Part shown: positions 54,513 through 63,086 of the stretch, piece after piece
Layout of the letters: the number at the start of each line of letters is the position of its first letter
Position numbering within the stretch: position 1 is the stretch's first letter
Origin: Marivirga arenosa
GTDB lineage: Bacteria > Bacteroidota > Bacteroidia > Cytophagales > Cyclobacteriaceae
Assembly: GCF_030503875.2 (NCBI RefSeq)
Contig: NZ_CP129968.2
Coordinates: 1,321,001 to 1,385,000, forward strand
Length of the DNA stretch: 64,000 nt
Direction: 5' to 3'
The notes under the pieces: generated by a model
The model's input: only the letters and a program-made list of their open reading frames with translations
The model's database searches: none
What the model was told of the DNA's origin: nothing
Translations under genes and position numbers: made by a program

Positions 54513-57500
54513 ATGCAATGCTTACGATATTTCAGCCAAACTTTAGAAAGAAGGCCTCTTTTTCCATATAATTTACACTTAAATAAACCGTACAAAGTAA
54601 CCGTTTTTCATAATAAGTGGTTTGAGGAGCTCATTTACTGGTCATCTCCTCATTTATTCAAAGAATTACTAAAACTTAAAGCTGGTAGTCTAAAATCCGA
54701 AAAAGAAGGTAAAGTACTTAGGAGTCTGTATAGCTATTTAGTTAGATCTTATTCAAGACCAACTCCTTTTGGTATTTCAGCAGGCTTTTCTTTAGCAAAT
54801 CTAAAGTATTATAATAAGAAAATCCTAAATTCTGGTAAAATAGGAAGTGCTAACCCATCTTACTATAAGAGATTAGTTTCTCCTGATATTAGATTTTTCT
54901 CCGCCTTACTGAATTACATATTAGACAAAACTGAGATTTTCGAAAAAATACGATATTTTCCAAATCCTTCAATTTATAAATTGGGAAATACTTTTAGGTT
55001 TCATGAACAATTATCCAATGGGGAGTATAGAATTTCCACAATAGAGGTTGATTCAGTTATCGAGAAATTACTTCACGAAATAGACATGAAGGGTGCTACA
55101 TTTCATAATATTCTAGATTTACTTGGTAGCGACTTTGATTTCAAGGAGAGAAAAATTTTTGTAAAAGAACTTATTGCTGAAAATGTATTAATCAATGAAT
55201 TTCAATATTATAAATTAGATCAAAACGCGTTAAATAACCTGATTGACTTGCTTAAATCAGAAACCACAGAAGTTTCTTTATATCTACTTAATTTATTGAT
55301 TTTATATCAAGGACTAATTAACAAACTTGAGAATTCTGAATTAGGTGATTATTTCTATGAAGAAATCGAAAAACTGAAAGAAGACTTTATACCAATAGTC
55401 GGTTCGGCTAACGTAGAAAATATGTTTCATATTGATTTAATGTTGCCTACATCCAACAGCGCTGTTAATGAGAAGGATCTTAAATTGATATCCGATGCAG
55501 TTGAAAACTTAAGTAAAATTTTAAAGCCTCGGAACTTCATAAACGAAACTGTTGAGGAGTTTAAAAAAGCATTTTTTTCGAGGTATAACAATGAAATTAT
55601 CCCCTTACTAGCGACACTTGACAATGATACAGGCTTGGGATTTCCTGTTAATACCAATTTTGGAATGAATAATAATTCAGCGATCTTTGGGGATATTACG
55701 CTTTCAAATCAGAAAAAAACCAATGCATATCCAAAAATAGTTCCTTCTATTTTTAATAAAATCGAGAGTTTACAAGTACATGATAATGAAATCGATTTAA
55801 TTAACTTGGATTTAAGTGGGCATAAGAGCCAAATAAAACTATTACCTACTACTTTTTCTATTGTTGGTTCTAAACTACCAGACGGTCAAATTTTATTAAC
55901 AGCTATTTCAGGAACTTCTTCTCTTAATCTGCTTGGCAGGTTTTCGTATAAAAATGTTGATCTTGAGAACCTGTGTAAAGAAATACTAGACAAAGAAAGT
56001 AACAACAACAATTTAATATTTGCCGAAATAGTATTCATTCCTGAAGGTAAGGCTGGAAATATTGTAAAAAAGAAGATCGCATCAAAATATTATATTCCTA
56101 TTAATGCTGGTATTAAAATCCCAAACAAACAACCTATACCTCTGGATGATCTTTTTGTAACTATTGAAGATCACGAAATAGTCTTGTTATCAAAAAAGCT
56201 GAACAAGCGAGTGATTCCACGCTTGTCTTCTGCTCATAATTTTGAAAACTCTTCATCGGTTATTTATAAATTTCTCTGCAGTATACAATGCAAAAACTCT
56301 TCTAGTATCTTGACTGAGAGCTTATTTAAATTAGAAGGATTCAAAAGAGGCCCAAGGATAAAATTTAAAAACCTTATACTTCAACCAGCTTGGTGGAAAT
56401 TAAGTACCGCAGAACATAGACATTTATTTAAGGAGAAATTCGATCTTCAATCATTTAAGAACTTTATTTGTGATCTGAATCTTCCCGAAACCATTGCTGT
56501 AAAGAAAGGAGATAATGAGTTGCCATTAAGATTATCTGATGAAATAAGTTTAAGAATACTTTGGGATCACTTGAGAAAAGATAAGAATATTGAAGTAATT
56601 GAGTGGTTACATTTTGATAATACTAATACAAACGAACAGAAATTCACTAACCAGTTTATTCTTTCCTTGTATCAAGAAGATAAGAAAGAATCTATAGAAA
56701 GAAATTGGTTTTCAAATAATAGTTCAAGAAGATACTTTCTACCAGGCACTGAAGTTATTTCACTTAAAATATATTGCGGTTCTTTTATATCCGACCACTT
56801 GTTAGAACTTATTTTGAATAGATTAGGAGAGGAGGTTGCAGATAACCAAACAGTAAATAAATTCTATTTTGTAAGATATACAGATCCACACTATCATTTA
56901 CGCATAAGGTTTTTTCTAAAAGATTATTCTCATAAAACCTATTTGCAAGTATTTAGCAGTTTAATGGAACAAATTCATGTATATAAAGAAGAAGGTTTGA
57001 TTTGGAAGATTGAGTTAGATACCTATGAGAGAGAACTAAAAAGGTATTCTCCTCTAGACATTGAATTAGTAGAAAGTATTTTTTATCACGATTCGAAATG
57101 CTTTTTGTATTGTCTTGAAGAAATCTCAAACAACGATAGTGACTTAATTAGAATTGTTCTAGGAGTACATAACCTTCAAAGTTGGCTTGATTTAATAGAT
57201 TTTGATGTTGATGAAAAAATTGGTTTTCTCGATGAACGCATAGCAGTTTTCAGAAATGAGTTTGAAGATGAAATTGACATAAATCAAGTTAATGATCTGA
57301 ATAGTAAATATCTGGAAGAATATCAGGTTTTTGAAGAAAGTAAAATATTGGATTTATTAAGATCTCGAAACGCCCGTATAAAGGAAGTTTTATTACAATG
57401 CAATACCAATAAAGAGGAGCTAACTTTAGTTTTAAAAGATTTGATTCATATGAGCCAAAATCGTTTCTTTTCAACGGCACAAAACTTGAACGAATATATT

Positions 57501-57554
57501 GTATATGAATTAGCGAAAAAGGTTAATAATAAAATGAAATTTTTACAGAACTAA
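54513..57554 (+). CDS. lantibiotic dehydratase LanB 2, full length
   Basis: This second class I dehydratase has 1013 residues from ATG 54513 (MQCLRYFSQTLERRP), aligned with the start of LanB 1; the TTG at 54483 is unlikely. The glutamylation domain (LVRSYSRPTPFGISAGF near 75, LNKRVIPRLSSAHN near 565) and the elimination domain (FYFVRYTDPHYHLRIRF near 785, HMSQNR near 980) are both present. It is clearly diverged from LanB 1 though sharing the same architecture. Two complete LanBs in one cluster suggest separate substrates or ordered dehydrations; the nearby Cys-free peptides are candidates. It ends two bases before the kinase gene. Confidence 0.9.
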   Translation: MQCLRYFSQTLERRPLFPYNLHLNKPYKVTVFHNKWFEELIYWSSPHLFKELLKLKAGSLKSEKEGKVLRSLYSYLVRSYSRPTPFGISAGFSLANLKYYNKKILNSGKIGSANPSYYKRLVSPDIRFFSALLNYILDKTEIFEKIRYFPNPSIYKLGNTFRFHEQLSNGEYRISTIEVDSVIEKLLHEIDMKGATFHNILDLLGSDFDFKERKIFVKELIAENVLINEFQYYKLDQNALNNLIDLLKSETTEVSLYLLNLLILYQGLINKLENSELGDYFYEEIEKLKEDFIPIVGSANVENMFHIDLMLPTSNSAVNEKDLKLISDAVENLSKILKPRNFINETVEEFKKAFFSRYNNEIIPLLATLDNDTGLGFPVNTNFGMNNNSAIFGDITLSNQKKTNAYPKIVPSIFNKIESLQVHDNEIDLINLDLSGHKSQIKLLPTTFSIVGSKLPDGQILLTAISGTSSLNLLGRFSYKNVDLENLCKEILDKESNNNNLIFAEIVFIPEGKAGNIVKKKIASKYYIPINAGIKIPNKQPIPLDDLFVTIEDHEIVLLSKKLNKRVIPRLSSAHNFENSSSVIYKFLCSIQCKNSSSILTESLFKLEGFKRGPRIKFKNLILQPAWWKLSTAEHRHLFKEKFDLQSFKNFICDLNLPETIAVKKGDNELPLRLSDEISLRILWDHLRKDKNIEVIEWLHFDNTNTNEQKFTNQFILSLYQEDKKESIERNWFSNNSSRRYFLPGTEVISLKIYCGSFISDHLLELILNRLGEEVADNQTVNKFYFVRYTDPHYHLRIRFFLKDYSHKTYLQVFSSLMEQIHVYKEEGLIWKIELDTYERELKRYSPLDIELVESIFYHDSKCFLYCLEEISNNDSDLIRIVLGVHNLQSWLDLIDFDVDEKIGFLDERIAVFRNEFEDEIDINQVNDLNSKYLEEYQVFEESKILDLLRSRNARIKEVLLQCNTNKEELTLVLKDLIHMSQNRFFSTAQNLNEYIVYELAKKVNNKMKFLQN

Positions 57555-57556
57555 TT

Positions 57557-58630
57557 ATGGAATTAGTCGATAAATATTATGCTAGCATAAGGGTTGGATT
57601 TATAGTATTCATATATCTAGTTATATCGGTTTTTAATGCCTTACTCTTTCGTCTTGACTCCCTGCAGCTACAGTATTTTGTATACTGTCTGATTAATTTT
57701 GGACTGGTAATTTCTAGTTATTTGTTGATCTTTAGGGTTTTCAGGTTATCAATTTCTTTTACAATCAGGTTTGTTTTATTTATAATTCTACTTTATTGCC
57801 TCTACTATATAGTATTTGTACTCAGTATTTTTTCTTTAAATATCTTAGAATTGGGTTACCCAAAGAACGTTATGTTCCCTAAGCTGGATAAACTATATTC
57901 CTTTTCTTCTGTTGAAGAACTTTTTAATAGAGAGAAGTTCTCTTGGATGTCAGGGTATTTTTATTTTCATCTTCTAATTTTAATTACTGGAGGATTAGCT
58001 GATACGTATAGGTCATCACTAAAGAAAAATATGGAGTTACAAAAGCTTAACAGTAATCTGGAACTCGATATGCTTAAATCACAAATAGAACCTCATTTTC
58101 TCTTCAACACTTTAAATAATATATATAGACTTGTTATTGATAATGAGAAGGCTGCAAACACCGTACTAAAGTTGTCGGACTTATTAAGATTTACACTTTA
58201 TGAGAGTAATAATAAAGTGATTCCGATCAGTGATGAAATCCAATTTCTTGAAGATTATATTGAGCTAGAAAAAATTCGGCATCACGATAATGTTAGTATT
58301 TCATACGACTTCTCTGAAGTACAAAATGATAATTATAAAATCGCACCTCTACTGTTTGTGAATTTTATTGAAAATGCATTTAAACATGGTGTACATCATA
58401 CCATTGAAAATACATTTGTACTTATAATATTGAAACAGTGTAACGAAAACCTAGTTTTTACCATTAGTAATAAAATACCTTCCACCAAGAGAAAAACATC
58501 TAAAGCAGGAGGAATAGGCCTAGAAAATGTTTGCAGAAGATTAGAATTATTATATCCACATAAACATGAATTAATAGTAGAGAAAGAAAAAGATATTTTT
58601 ACTGTCAACCTTAAAATACAGATGATATGA
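57557..58630 (+). CDS. LytS-type sensor histidine kinase
   Basis: This 357-residue kinase has four membrane helices in its first 155 residues and then a His_kinase domain of the LytS/AgrC-like class: the phospho-acceptor H180 in IEPHFLFNTLNNIYRL and the ATP-binding N-box NFIENAFKHG, with GGIGLENVCRRL as G box. There is no large sensor domain, so the membrane part may sense a peptide or envelope state. It overlaps the response regulator by four bases and is two bases after LanB 2, so the two-component system is co-expressed with the biosynthetic genes. Confidence 0.9.
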   Translation: MELVDKYYASIRVGFIVFIYLVISVFNALLFRLDSLQLQYFVYCLINFGLVISSYLLIFRVFRLSISFTIRFVLFIILLYCLYYIVFVLSIFSLNILELGYPKNVMFPKLDKLYSFSSVEELFNREKFSWMSGYFYFHLLILITGGLADTYRSSLKKNMELQKLNSNLELDMLKSQIEPHFLFNTLNNIYRLVIDNEKAANTVLKLSDLLRFTLYESNNKVIPISDEIQFLEDYIELEKIRHHDNVSISYDFSEVQNDNYKIAPLLFVNFIENAFKHGVHHTIENTFVLIILKQCNENLVFTISNKIPSTKRKTSKAGGIGLENVCRRLELLYPHKHELIVEKEKDIFTVNLKIQMI

Positions 58631-59361
58631 ACTCGAATTTGAAATGCATTATTATAGACGATGAACCCTTTGCTCAAGATGTAATCGAAAAGCACTGTGA
58701 GAAAATACCCTTTGTCGAAGTTCTTAAAAAGTCAAATAATGCTATTGAGGGTTTGAAGGATATTGAAACTTTAAAACCAGATTTAGTTTTTATGGATATA
58801 CAGATGCCTACAATGAATGGTATTGAATTGATAAAAATACTAAACAATTTTAAGCCAAAAATTATCATTACAACAGCTTCAAAAGATCATGCTCTAGAGG
58901 GATATGAACTTGATGTTAGTGACTATTTGTTGAAACCTATATCATTTGAACGTTTTTTTAGAGCAGTTAATAAAGTATATAATTTATTAAAAGTTAATAT
59001 TAATTCTGTAGTTAAGGAAAGTAATGAGCAGGCTACATCAAACTCTTACTTCTGGGCCAAAGTGAATGGCAAACTATTACATATTAATTTTGAAGATGTT
59101 CTCTTAGTAAAAGGGATGAAAGATTATGTTCAAATCTTTTTGCGAGATAGAAAGATAATAACATATCTTACTATGAAACGAATATTAGAAATTTTACCTG
59201 AAAATGAATTCATGAGGGTAAGTAGGTCTTACATCGTTAAAATATCCTCAATTAGAGGAATAAATGGTAATATATTAGAGACTGTAACAGAGGAAGAGAT
59301 AATAATAGGGTCTACTTATAGAGACATTATAAAACATGAGGCAAATAAGTGGTTAAAATAA
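58627..59361 (+). CDS. LytTR-family response regulator
   Basis: This 244-residue regulator has a receiver domain (residues about 5-120, phospho-acceptor D57 in FMDIQMPTMNG, and KPI near 105) and a C-terminal LytTR DNA-binding domain (about 143-240; FEDVLLVKGMKDYVQIF and FMRVSRSYIVKI). LytTR proteins bind direct repeats spaced two helical turns apart. Four such repeat pairs in the cluster are obvious candidate targets. Its start overlaps the kinase stop, and a repeat pair begins three bases after its own stop. Confidence 0.92.
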   Translation: MNSNLKCIIIDDEPFAQDVIEKHCEKIPFVEVLKKSNNAIEGLKDIETLKPDLVFMDIQMPTMNGIELIKILNNFKPKIIITTASKDHALEGYELDVSDYLLKPISFERFFRAVNKVYNLLKVNINSVVKESNEQATSNSYFWAKVNGKLLHINFEDVLLVKGMKDYVQIFLRDRKIITYLTMKRILEILPENEFMRVSRSYIVKISSIRGINGNILETVTEEEIIIGSTYRDIIKHEANKWLK

Positions 59362-59363
59362 TA

Positions 59364-59391
59364 TGTCTACATTAAATTAACCTTCGTCTAT
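59364..59391 (+). promoter_or_regulatory. LytTR-type direct repeat 4 (before the 35-codon gene)
   Basis: TGTCTAC at 59364-59370 and CGTCTAT at 59385-59391 are exactly 21 bp apart. The pair differs from the others only in the last base of each copy. It lies between the regulator stop and the small gene at 59473, giving that gene its own regulated promoter. Confidence 0.7.
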
Positions 59392-59472
59392 AGTAGAAAT
59401 ACCTTGATCTAAATTCCTTGGATAATAATATTGATCTGGCTTATTTGAACTATCAATCAAAAAAAAAGAGCT

Positions 59473-59580
59473 ATGAAAAAGAAACTACCAAGCATCAAGA
59501 AAAGAATTGTAAATAGAACTAACATCAACTCAAAAAAGAATTCTATTATCACTATTATCCCAACTGGATTTGGTGTATAA
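59473..59580 (+). CDS. 35-residue peptide of unknown function at the end of the cluster
   Basis: A 35-codon frame starts with ATG at 59473 after an AAAGAGCT stretch. The product is a basic peptide (MKKKLPSIKKRIVNR) with a hydrophobic, glycine-containing end, SIITIIPTGFGV. It has no GG site and no cysteine. Two things support it as a real gene: a LytTR-type repeat pair 88 bases upstream and a strong terminator 22 bases downstream with nothing else between. Co-localisation with a membrane-sensor kinase makes a signalling peptide, immunity peptide or minimal precursor reasonable ideas. No known family was recognised. Confidence 0.55.
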   Translation: MKKKLPSIKKRIVNRTNINSKKNSIITIIPTGFGV

Positions 59581-59602
59581 AATTTTTGGGAAGATAAATT
59601 TT

Positions 59603-59632
59603 AAACTAGAGTAGAAATGCTCTAGTTTTTTT
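59603..59632 (+). terminator. terminator at the end of the lanthipeptide cluster
   Basis: A 9-bp perfect stem (59603-59611 with 59620-59628, AAACTAGAG/CTCTAGTTT) with an 8-nt loop is followed by a T-run. It closes the regulon and separates it from the NUDIX gene. Confidence 0.85.
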
Positions 59633-59670
59633 GTTTTAAAGAATTAAAGTAAGTGAAGAATCAGCTAATC

Positions 59671-60363
59671 TTATTTCTTTACCTCAATTAGCCCTTCCTG
59701 ATATTCATGAAATTTTTTCATTACATATCGAATTGAACGATATGTATTCAGTAAAACAGTTCTTAATTCAACTTTATTTACCCAGATTACTTTTTCAATA
59801 CCTTCTTCTTTTTGAGGCTTCATTTTATCATCTGCCTTTAAAGTCATATGATACCAACTAGTCTTTTTCAAATGGTTTTTACCATTTCTTGTATAGGTAT
59901 GCCATGTTTTACAAACCTTTGGGCCTAATTCTACTTTAACATTGCACTCTTCCTCTACTTCTCTTACAGCAGCTACATTTACTTTTTCTTTCTTTTCTAA
60001 TTTACCTTTTGGTAAATCCCACTTTTTTAATCTATAAATAAAAAGATATTTATTCTTTTTAGTAACAATTCCTCCAGCTGCCTCTACAATTTTAAATTCC
60101 TTTTTAAAATCTTTTACTACTTTCGTATAGTCAAAAACTTTAACGGTAAGCGAATCTAAATTTTTATTCTGATCCGAAGATAAGAATTGATAGAAGTCCA
60201 TAATATTCTTAAGGCTTCCCTTCCTTATTAATACATCATCAATCAGATTATCATATCTAATTTTTTCTTTTTCAGCATCAATAATTAAATCATAATGTTC
60301 TCTGTCAATTTCCCTATCCATAGGAACTAAATATAGAGGTACATCATTTATAAATACTTTCAT
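59671..60363 (-). CDS. NUDIX hydrolase-like protein
   Basis: This 230-residue protein has an N-terminal domain of unknown role (residues 1-90) and a C-terminal NUDIX domain. The Nudix box runs from G120 (GKLEKKEKVNVAAV then REVEEECNV): glycine, glutamates and arginine are in place, but the usual last glycine is asparagine. Members hydrolyse nucleoside diphosphates linked to another group. WDLPKGK just before the box is typical of the MutT/diadenosine-polyphosphate groups. It stands alone on the minus strand between the cluster terminator and the ABC-F gene. Confidence 0.85.
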   Translation of the reverse strand: MKVFINDVPLYLVPMDREIDREHYDLIIDAEKEKIRYDNLIDDVLIRKGSLKNIMDFYQFLSSDQNKNLDSLTVKVFDYTKVVKDFKKEFKIVEAAGGIVTKKNKYLFIYRLKKWDLPKGKLEKKEKVNVAAVREVEEECNVKVELGPKVCKTWHTYTRNGKNHLKKTSWYHMTLKADDKMKPQKEEGIEKVIWVNKVELRTVLLNTYRSIRYVMKKFHEYQEGLIEVKK

Positions 60364-60538
60364 AGGAATTGTTTTGTGCCATGCAATTAAAAGAATAATT
60401 CAGAATGTGCCAATTAATAAATATGGAATTTGAAATATATTAATTATACGCATAGCTACATTATAAATTTAAATAATAGGCCTACTTTTGTTATGAATAT
60501 CAAATAGTTGAATTACTACTGAATTAAAATATTATTCA

Positions 60539-62413
60539 ATGAATTATCTGTCAGTTGAAAATGTCACCAAAAGGTTTGGGGAAAGGGCTCTTTTTGAAAA
60601 TATATCGTTTGGACTTGCTCAAGGAGAAAAGATCGCATTAGTGGGGATAAATGGATCAGGGAAATCAACTCTTTTAAAGATTTTAATGGAAGAGGAAACC
60701 GCAGATTCAGGTGATTTTAGTTTTCGAAATGATATTAAAATAGGGTTTTTATCTCAGAATCCTCAATTCGAAAAAGGTTTAACAGCAACTGAAGCAATAT
60801 TTAATACTGATCATGAGTCTTTGAATATTATTAGAGATTACGAAAAATTGGCTAACAAGTCAGAAATGAATGAAAAGGAACAAGGGCAGTTTCAAAATTT
60901 AATGGAGAAGATGGAGGCACTCCAATTATGGGATTATGAAAGCCAAGTTCAGCAAATTTTAGGTCAATTAGGCATTCACGATATTCAACAAGTAGTTGAA
61001 AATATGTCAGGTGGCCAAAAGAAGAGAGTTGCTTTAGCTGCTCAATTAATTGTAAAGCCCGATTTTTTAATTCTTGATGAGCCCACTAACCATTTAGATA
61101 TAAATGTAATTGAATGGTTAGAAAACTATTTGCTTACGCAAAATATAACACTCTTAATGGTAACCCATGATCGCTATTTTTTAGACAGAATATGCAATGG
61201 TATCATAGAAATTGACCAACAACAGATTTATAAATACAAGGGTAACTACGAGGAATTCCTTGTAAAGAAAAAGGAAAGAGAGGAGGCTGAGCAGATTGAG
61301 GTTGATAAAGCCCGAAATCTCATGAAGAAAGAGCAAGAATGGATGAGAAGAATGCCCAAAGCTAGGGGGACAAAAGCAAAATATAGAGTTGATGCATTTC
61401 ATGATTTGAAAGAAAAGGCATCTAAAAATTTGAAGAAAGATACTGTAGAGTTAGAAGTATCTCAAAAAAGGCTAGGAGGGAAAATCTTAGAACTTAAAAA
61501 TATTTCAAAAAGCTTTGGAGACAAACAGCTTTTTGAAAACTTTAATTATGTATTCAAGAAAGGTGATAGAATTGGTATAGTTGGGAAAAATGGAGTCGGT
61601 AAAAGTACATTTTTAAATATCCTAACTCAAAAAATAGAGTCAGATACTGGAGAGATTGATCTAGGAGTTAACACTTCTTTTGGATATTATAAGCAACAAG
61701 AGATACAATTTGATGACAATAAGAAATTAATTGAGGTTGTATTAGAAATTGCAGAACATTTTAAATTGCCCGATGGTAGCGAGATATCCGCATCTCAATT
61801 TCTTAATAAATTTCTCTTTCCACCTAAACAACAACATGATTTTATCCATAAATTGAGTGGAGGCGAAAAAAGGAGATTACAACTATTAATGGTATTGATT
61901 AAAAATCCAAACTTTTTGATTTTGGATGAGCCTACTAATGATTTAGATCTTCAAACATTAGACATATTAGAAGATTTCCTTAATCGTTTTAATGGTTGCT
62001 TAATTATAGTTTCCCATGATCGTTATTTTATGGATAATTTAACCGATCAACTTTTCTTATTTGAAGGAGATAATCAGATAAAAATATTCAATGGTAATTA
62101 TTCTGAGTATAGAACTCAACAAGGACAGCTGGAAAAGCAAATAGAAGAAAAGAAAAAAGAGGTATCTGTAAAAGAAAAACAAAAAGATACTCAAAAACAG
62201 AAGTTATCATATAAAGATAAAAGAGAGTTGGAATCCATTGATCATGAAATTCCTAAACTTACTCAACTAAAGGAAGAGTTAGAAAATATGCTTGCGAAGG
62301 GAGAAGGTGATGCGGATGATTTTGCTAAATGGGGTAAGGAATTAAATGAGATAAATGAAAAATTAGAAGAGTTGGAAATGAGGTGGTTAGAATTAAGTGA
62401 ATTAGAAAGTTGA
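60539..62413 (+). CDS. ABC-F family ATPase (Uup-like)
   Basis: This 624-residue soluble protein has two ATPase domains and no membrane helices. Walker A motifs are GINGSGKS (36-43) and GKNGVGKS; signatures are MSGGQKKRVALAAQ and LSGGEKRRLQLLMV; Walker B motifs are LILDEPTNHLD and LILDEPTNDLD. A charged linker (about 238-300) and a C-terminal coiled coil (about 540-624, KKKEVSVKEKQKD onward) are as in Uup. ABC-F proteins act on the ribosome. Uup is the best fit because of the C-terminal coiled coil. It is a housekeeping-type gene; a role in protecting the producer is not indicated. Confidence 0.88.
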   Translation: MNYLSVENVTKRFGERALFENISFGLAQGEKIALVGINGSGKSTLLKILMEEETADSGDFSFRNDIKIGFLSQNPQFEKGLTATEAIFNTDHESLNIIRDYEKLANKSEMNEKEQGQFQNLMEKMEALQLWDYESQVQQILGQLGIHDIQQVVENMSGGQKKRVALAAQLIVKPDFLILDEPTNHLDINVIEWLENYLLTQNITLLMVTHDRYFLDRICNGIIEIDQQQIYKYKGNYEEFLVKKKEREEAEQIEVDKARNLMKKEQEWMRRMPKARGTKAKYRVDAFHDLKEKASKNLKKDTVELEVSQKRLGGKILELKNISKSFGDKQLFENFNYVFKKGDRIGIVGKNGVGKSTFLNILTQKIESDTGEIDLGVNTSFGYYKQQEIQFDDNKKLIEVVLEIAEHFKLPDGSEISASQFLNKFLFPPKQQHDFIHKLSGGEKRRLQLLMVLIKNPNFLILDEPTNDLDLQTLDILEDFLNRFNGCLIIVSHDRYFMDNLTDQLFLFEGDNQIKIFNGNYSEYRTQQGQLEKQIEEKKKEVSVKEKQKDTQKQKLSYKDKRELESIDHEIPKLTQLKEELENMLAKGEGDADDFAKWGKELNEINEKLEELEMRWLELSELES

Positions 62414-62544
62414 AACCATATTTATCTGGTTTAGAATAATTAAAAATCTAGATTTTAAAATCTCATAATGTTTTTTGAATAAAATATTGAAAGCATCTTT
62501 TCAATTTAAAATCATTAACTATATTTGCATCCCGTTTCAAGAAT

Positions 62545-62628
62545 GCCTTGGTGGCGGAATTGGTAGACGCGTTGGTCTCAAACACCAATGGGGTAACACC
62601 CGTGCCGGTTCGACTCCGGCCCAAGGTA
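62545..62628 (+). tRNA. tRNA-Leu (anticodon CAA)
   Basis: The 84-base sequence folds as a class II tRNA: acceptor arms GCCTTGG/CCAAGGT (first pair G-U), D-loop AATTGGTAGA, anticodon stem TTGGT/ACCAA with loop CTCAAAC giving anticodon CAA, a long variable arm, and T-arm GCCGG/CCGGC with loop TTCGACT. The CCA end is not encoded. A terminator follows 12 bases later. Confidence 0.95.
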
Positions 62629-62640
62629 CTATTAAACAAT

Positions 62641-62676
62641 AAAAACCCTCTTAAATTAATTTTTAAGAGGGTTTTT
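62641..62676 (+). terminator. terminator after tRNA-Leu
   Basis: A 15-bp perfect stem (62641-62655 with 62662-62676) has a 6-nt loop, core ACCCTCTT/AAGAGGGT, and ends in a T-run. It terminates the tRNA transcript and could act in both directions. Confidence 0.9.
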
Positions 62677-63086
62677 GCGTTTACAGATTATTATAATCTC
62701 TAGAAATATTATTTATCTTGATCCATTCGACAAAAAGTCACATTATATATTCCATATTTTTTAGTCTGTTTTTTTAGAGAGTATAGTTGAAAGTGTACAA
62801 TTTAAAAATTCTACAGCTATATGCCAATCACATAATTCAAACAATCCTAATTATATAGATTAGCATTTGATATCAATAAAATAAGCACAGCTATTCGGAA
62901 TAAAACACATGTTTTAGGTTATCAAAACTTAATAAAAATTAGGAGTACACTGCTAAGTTTTTCGAAAACGGGAAAGTTCGTGGAGTTTAAAGCCTTAATT
63001 TTCAGTTGTTTGACGTGGAAATTATAAAAATAATCATTATATTATTTCATATAATCGATGTTTCGCCTCGCTAAAACATAGAAATT
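62677..63086. other. 410-base intergenic region
   Basis: AT-rich DNA between the tRNA terminator and the binding-protein gene. A TTTGACG at 63009 could be part of a promoter, but no convincing -7 element was found. No coding frame or RNA structure was supported. Confidence 0.4.
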
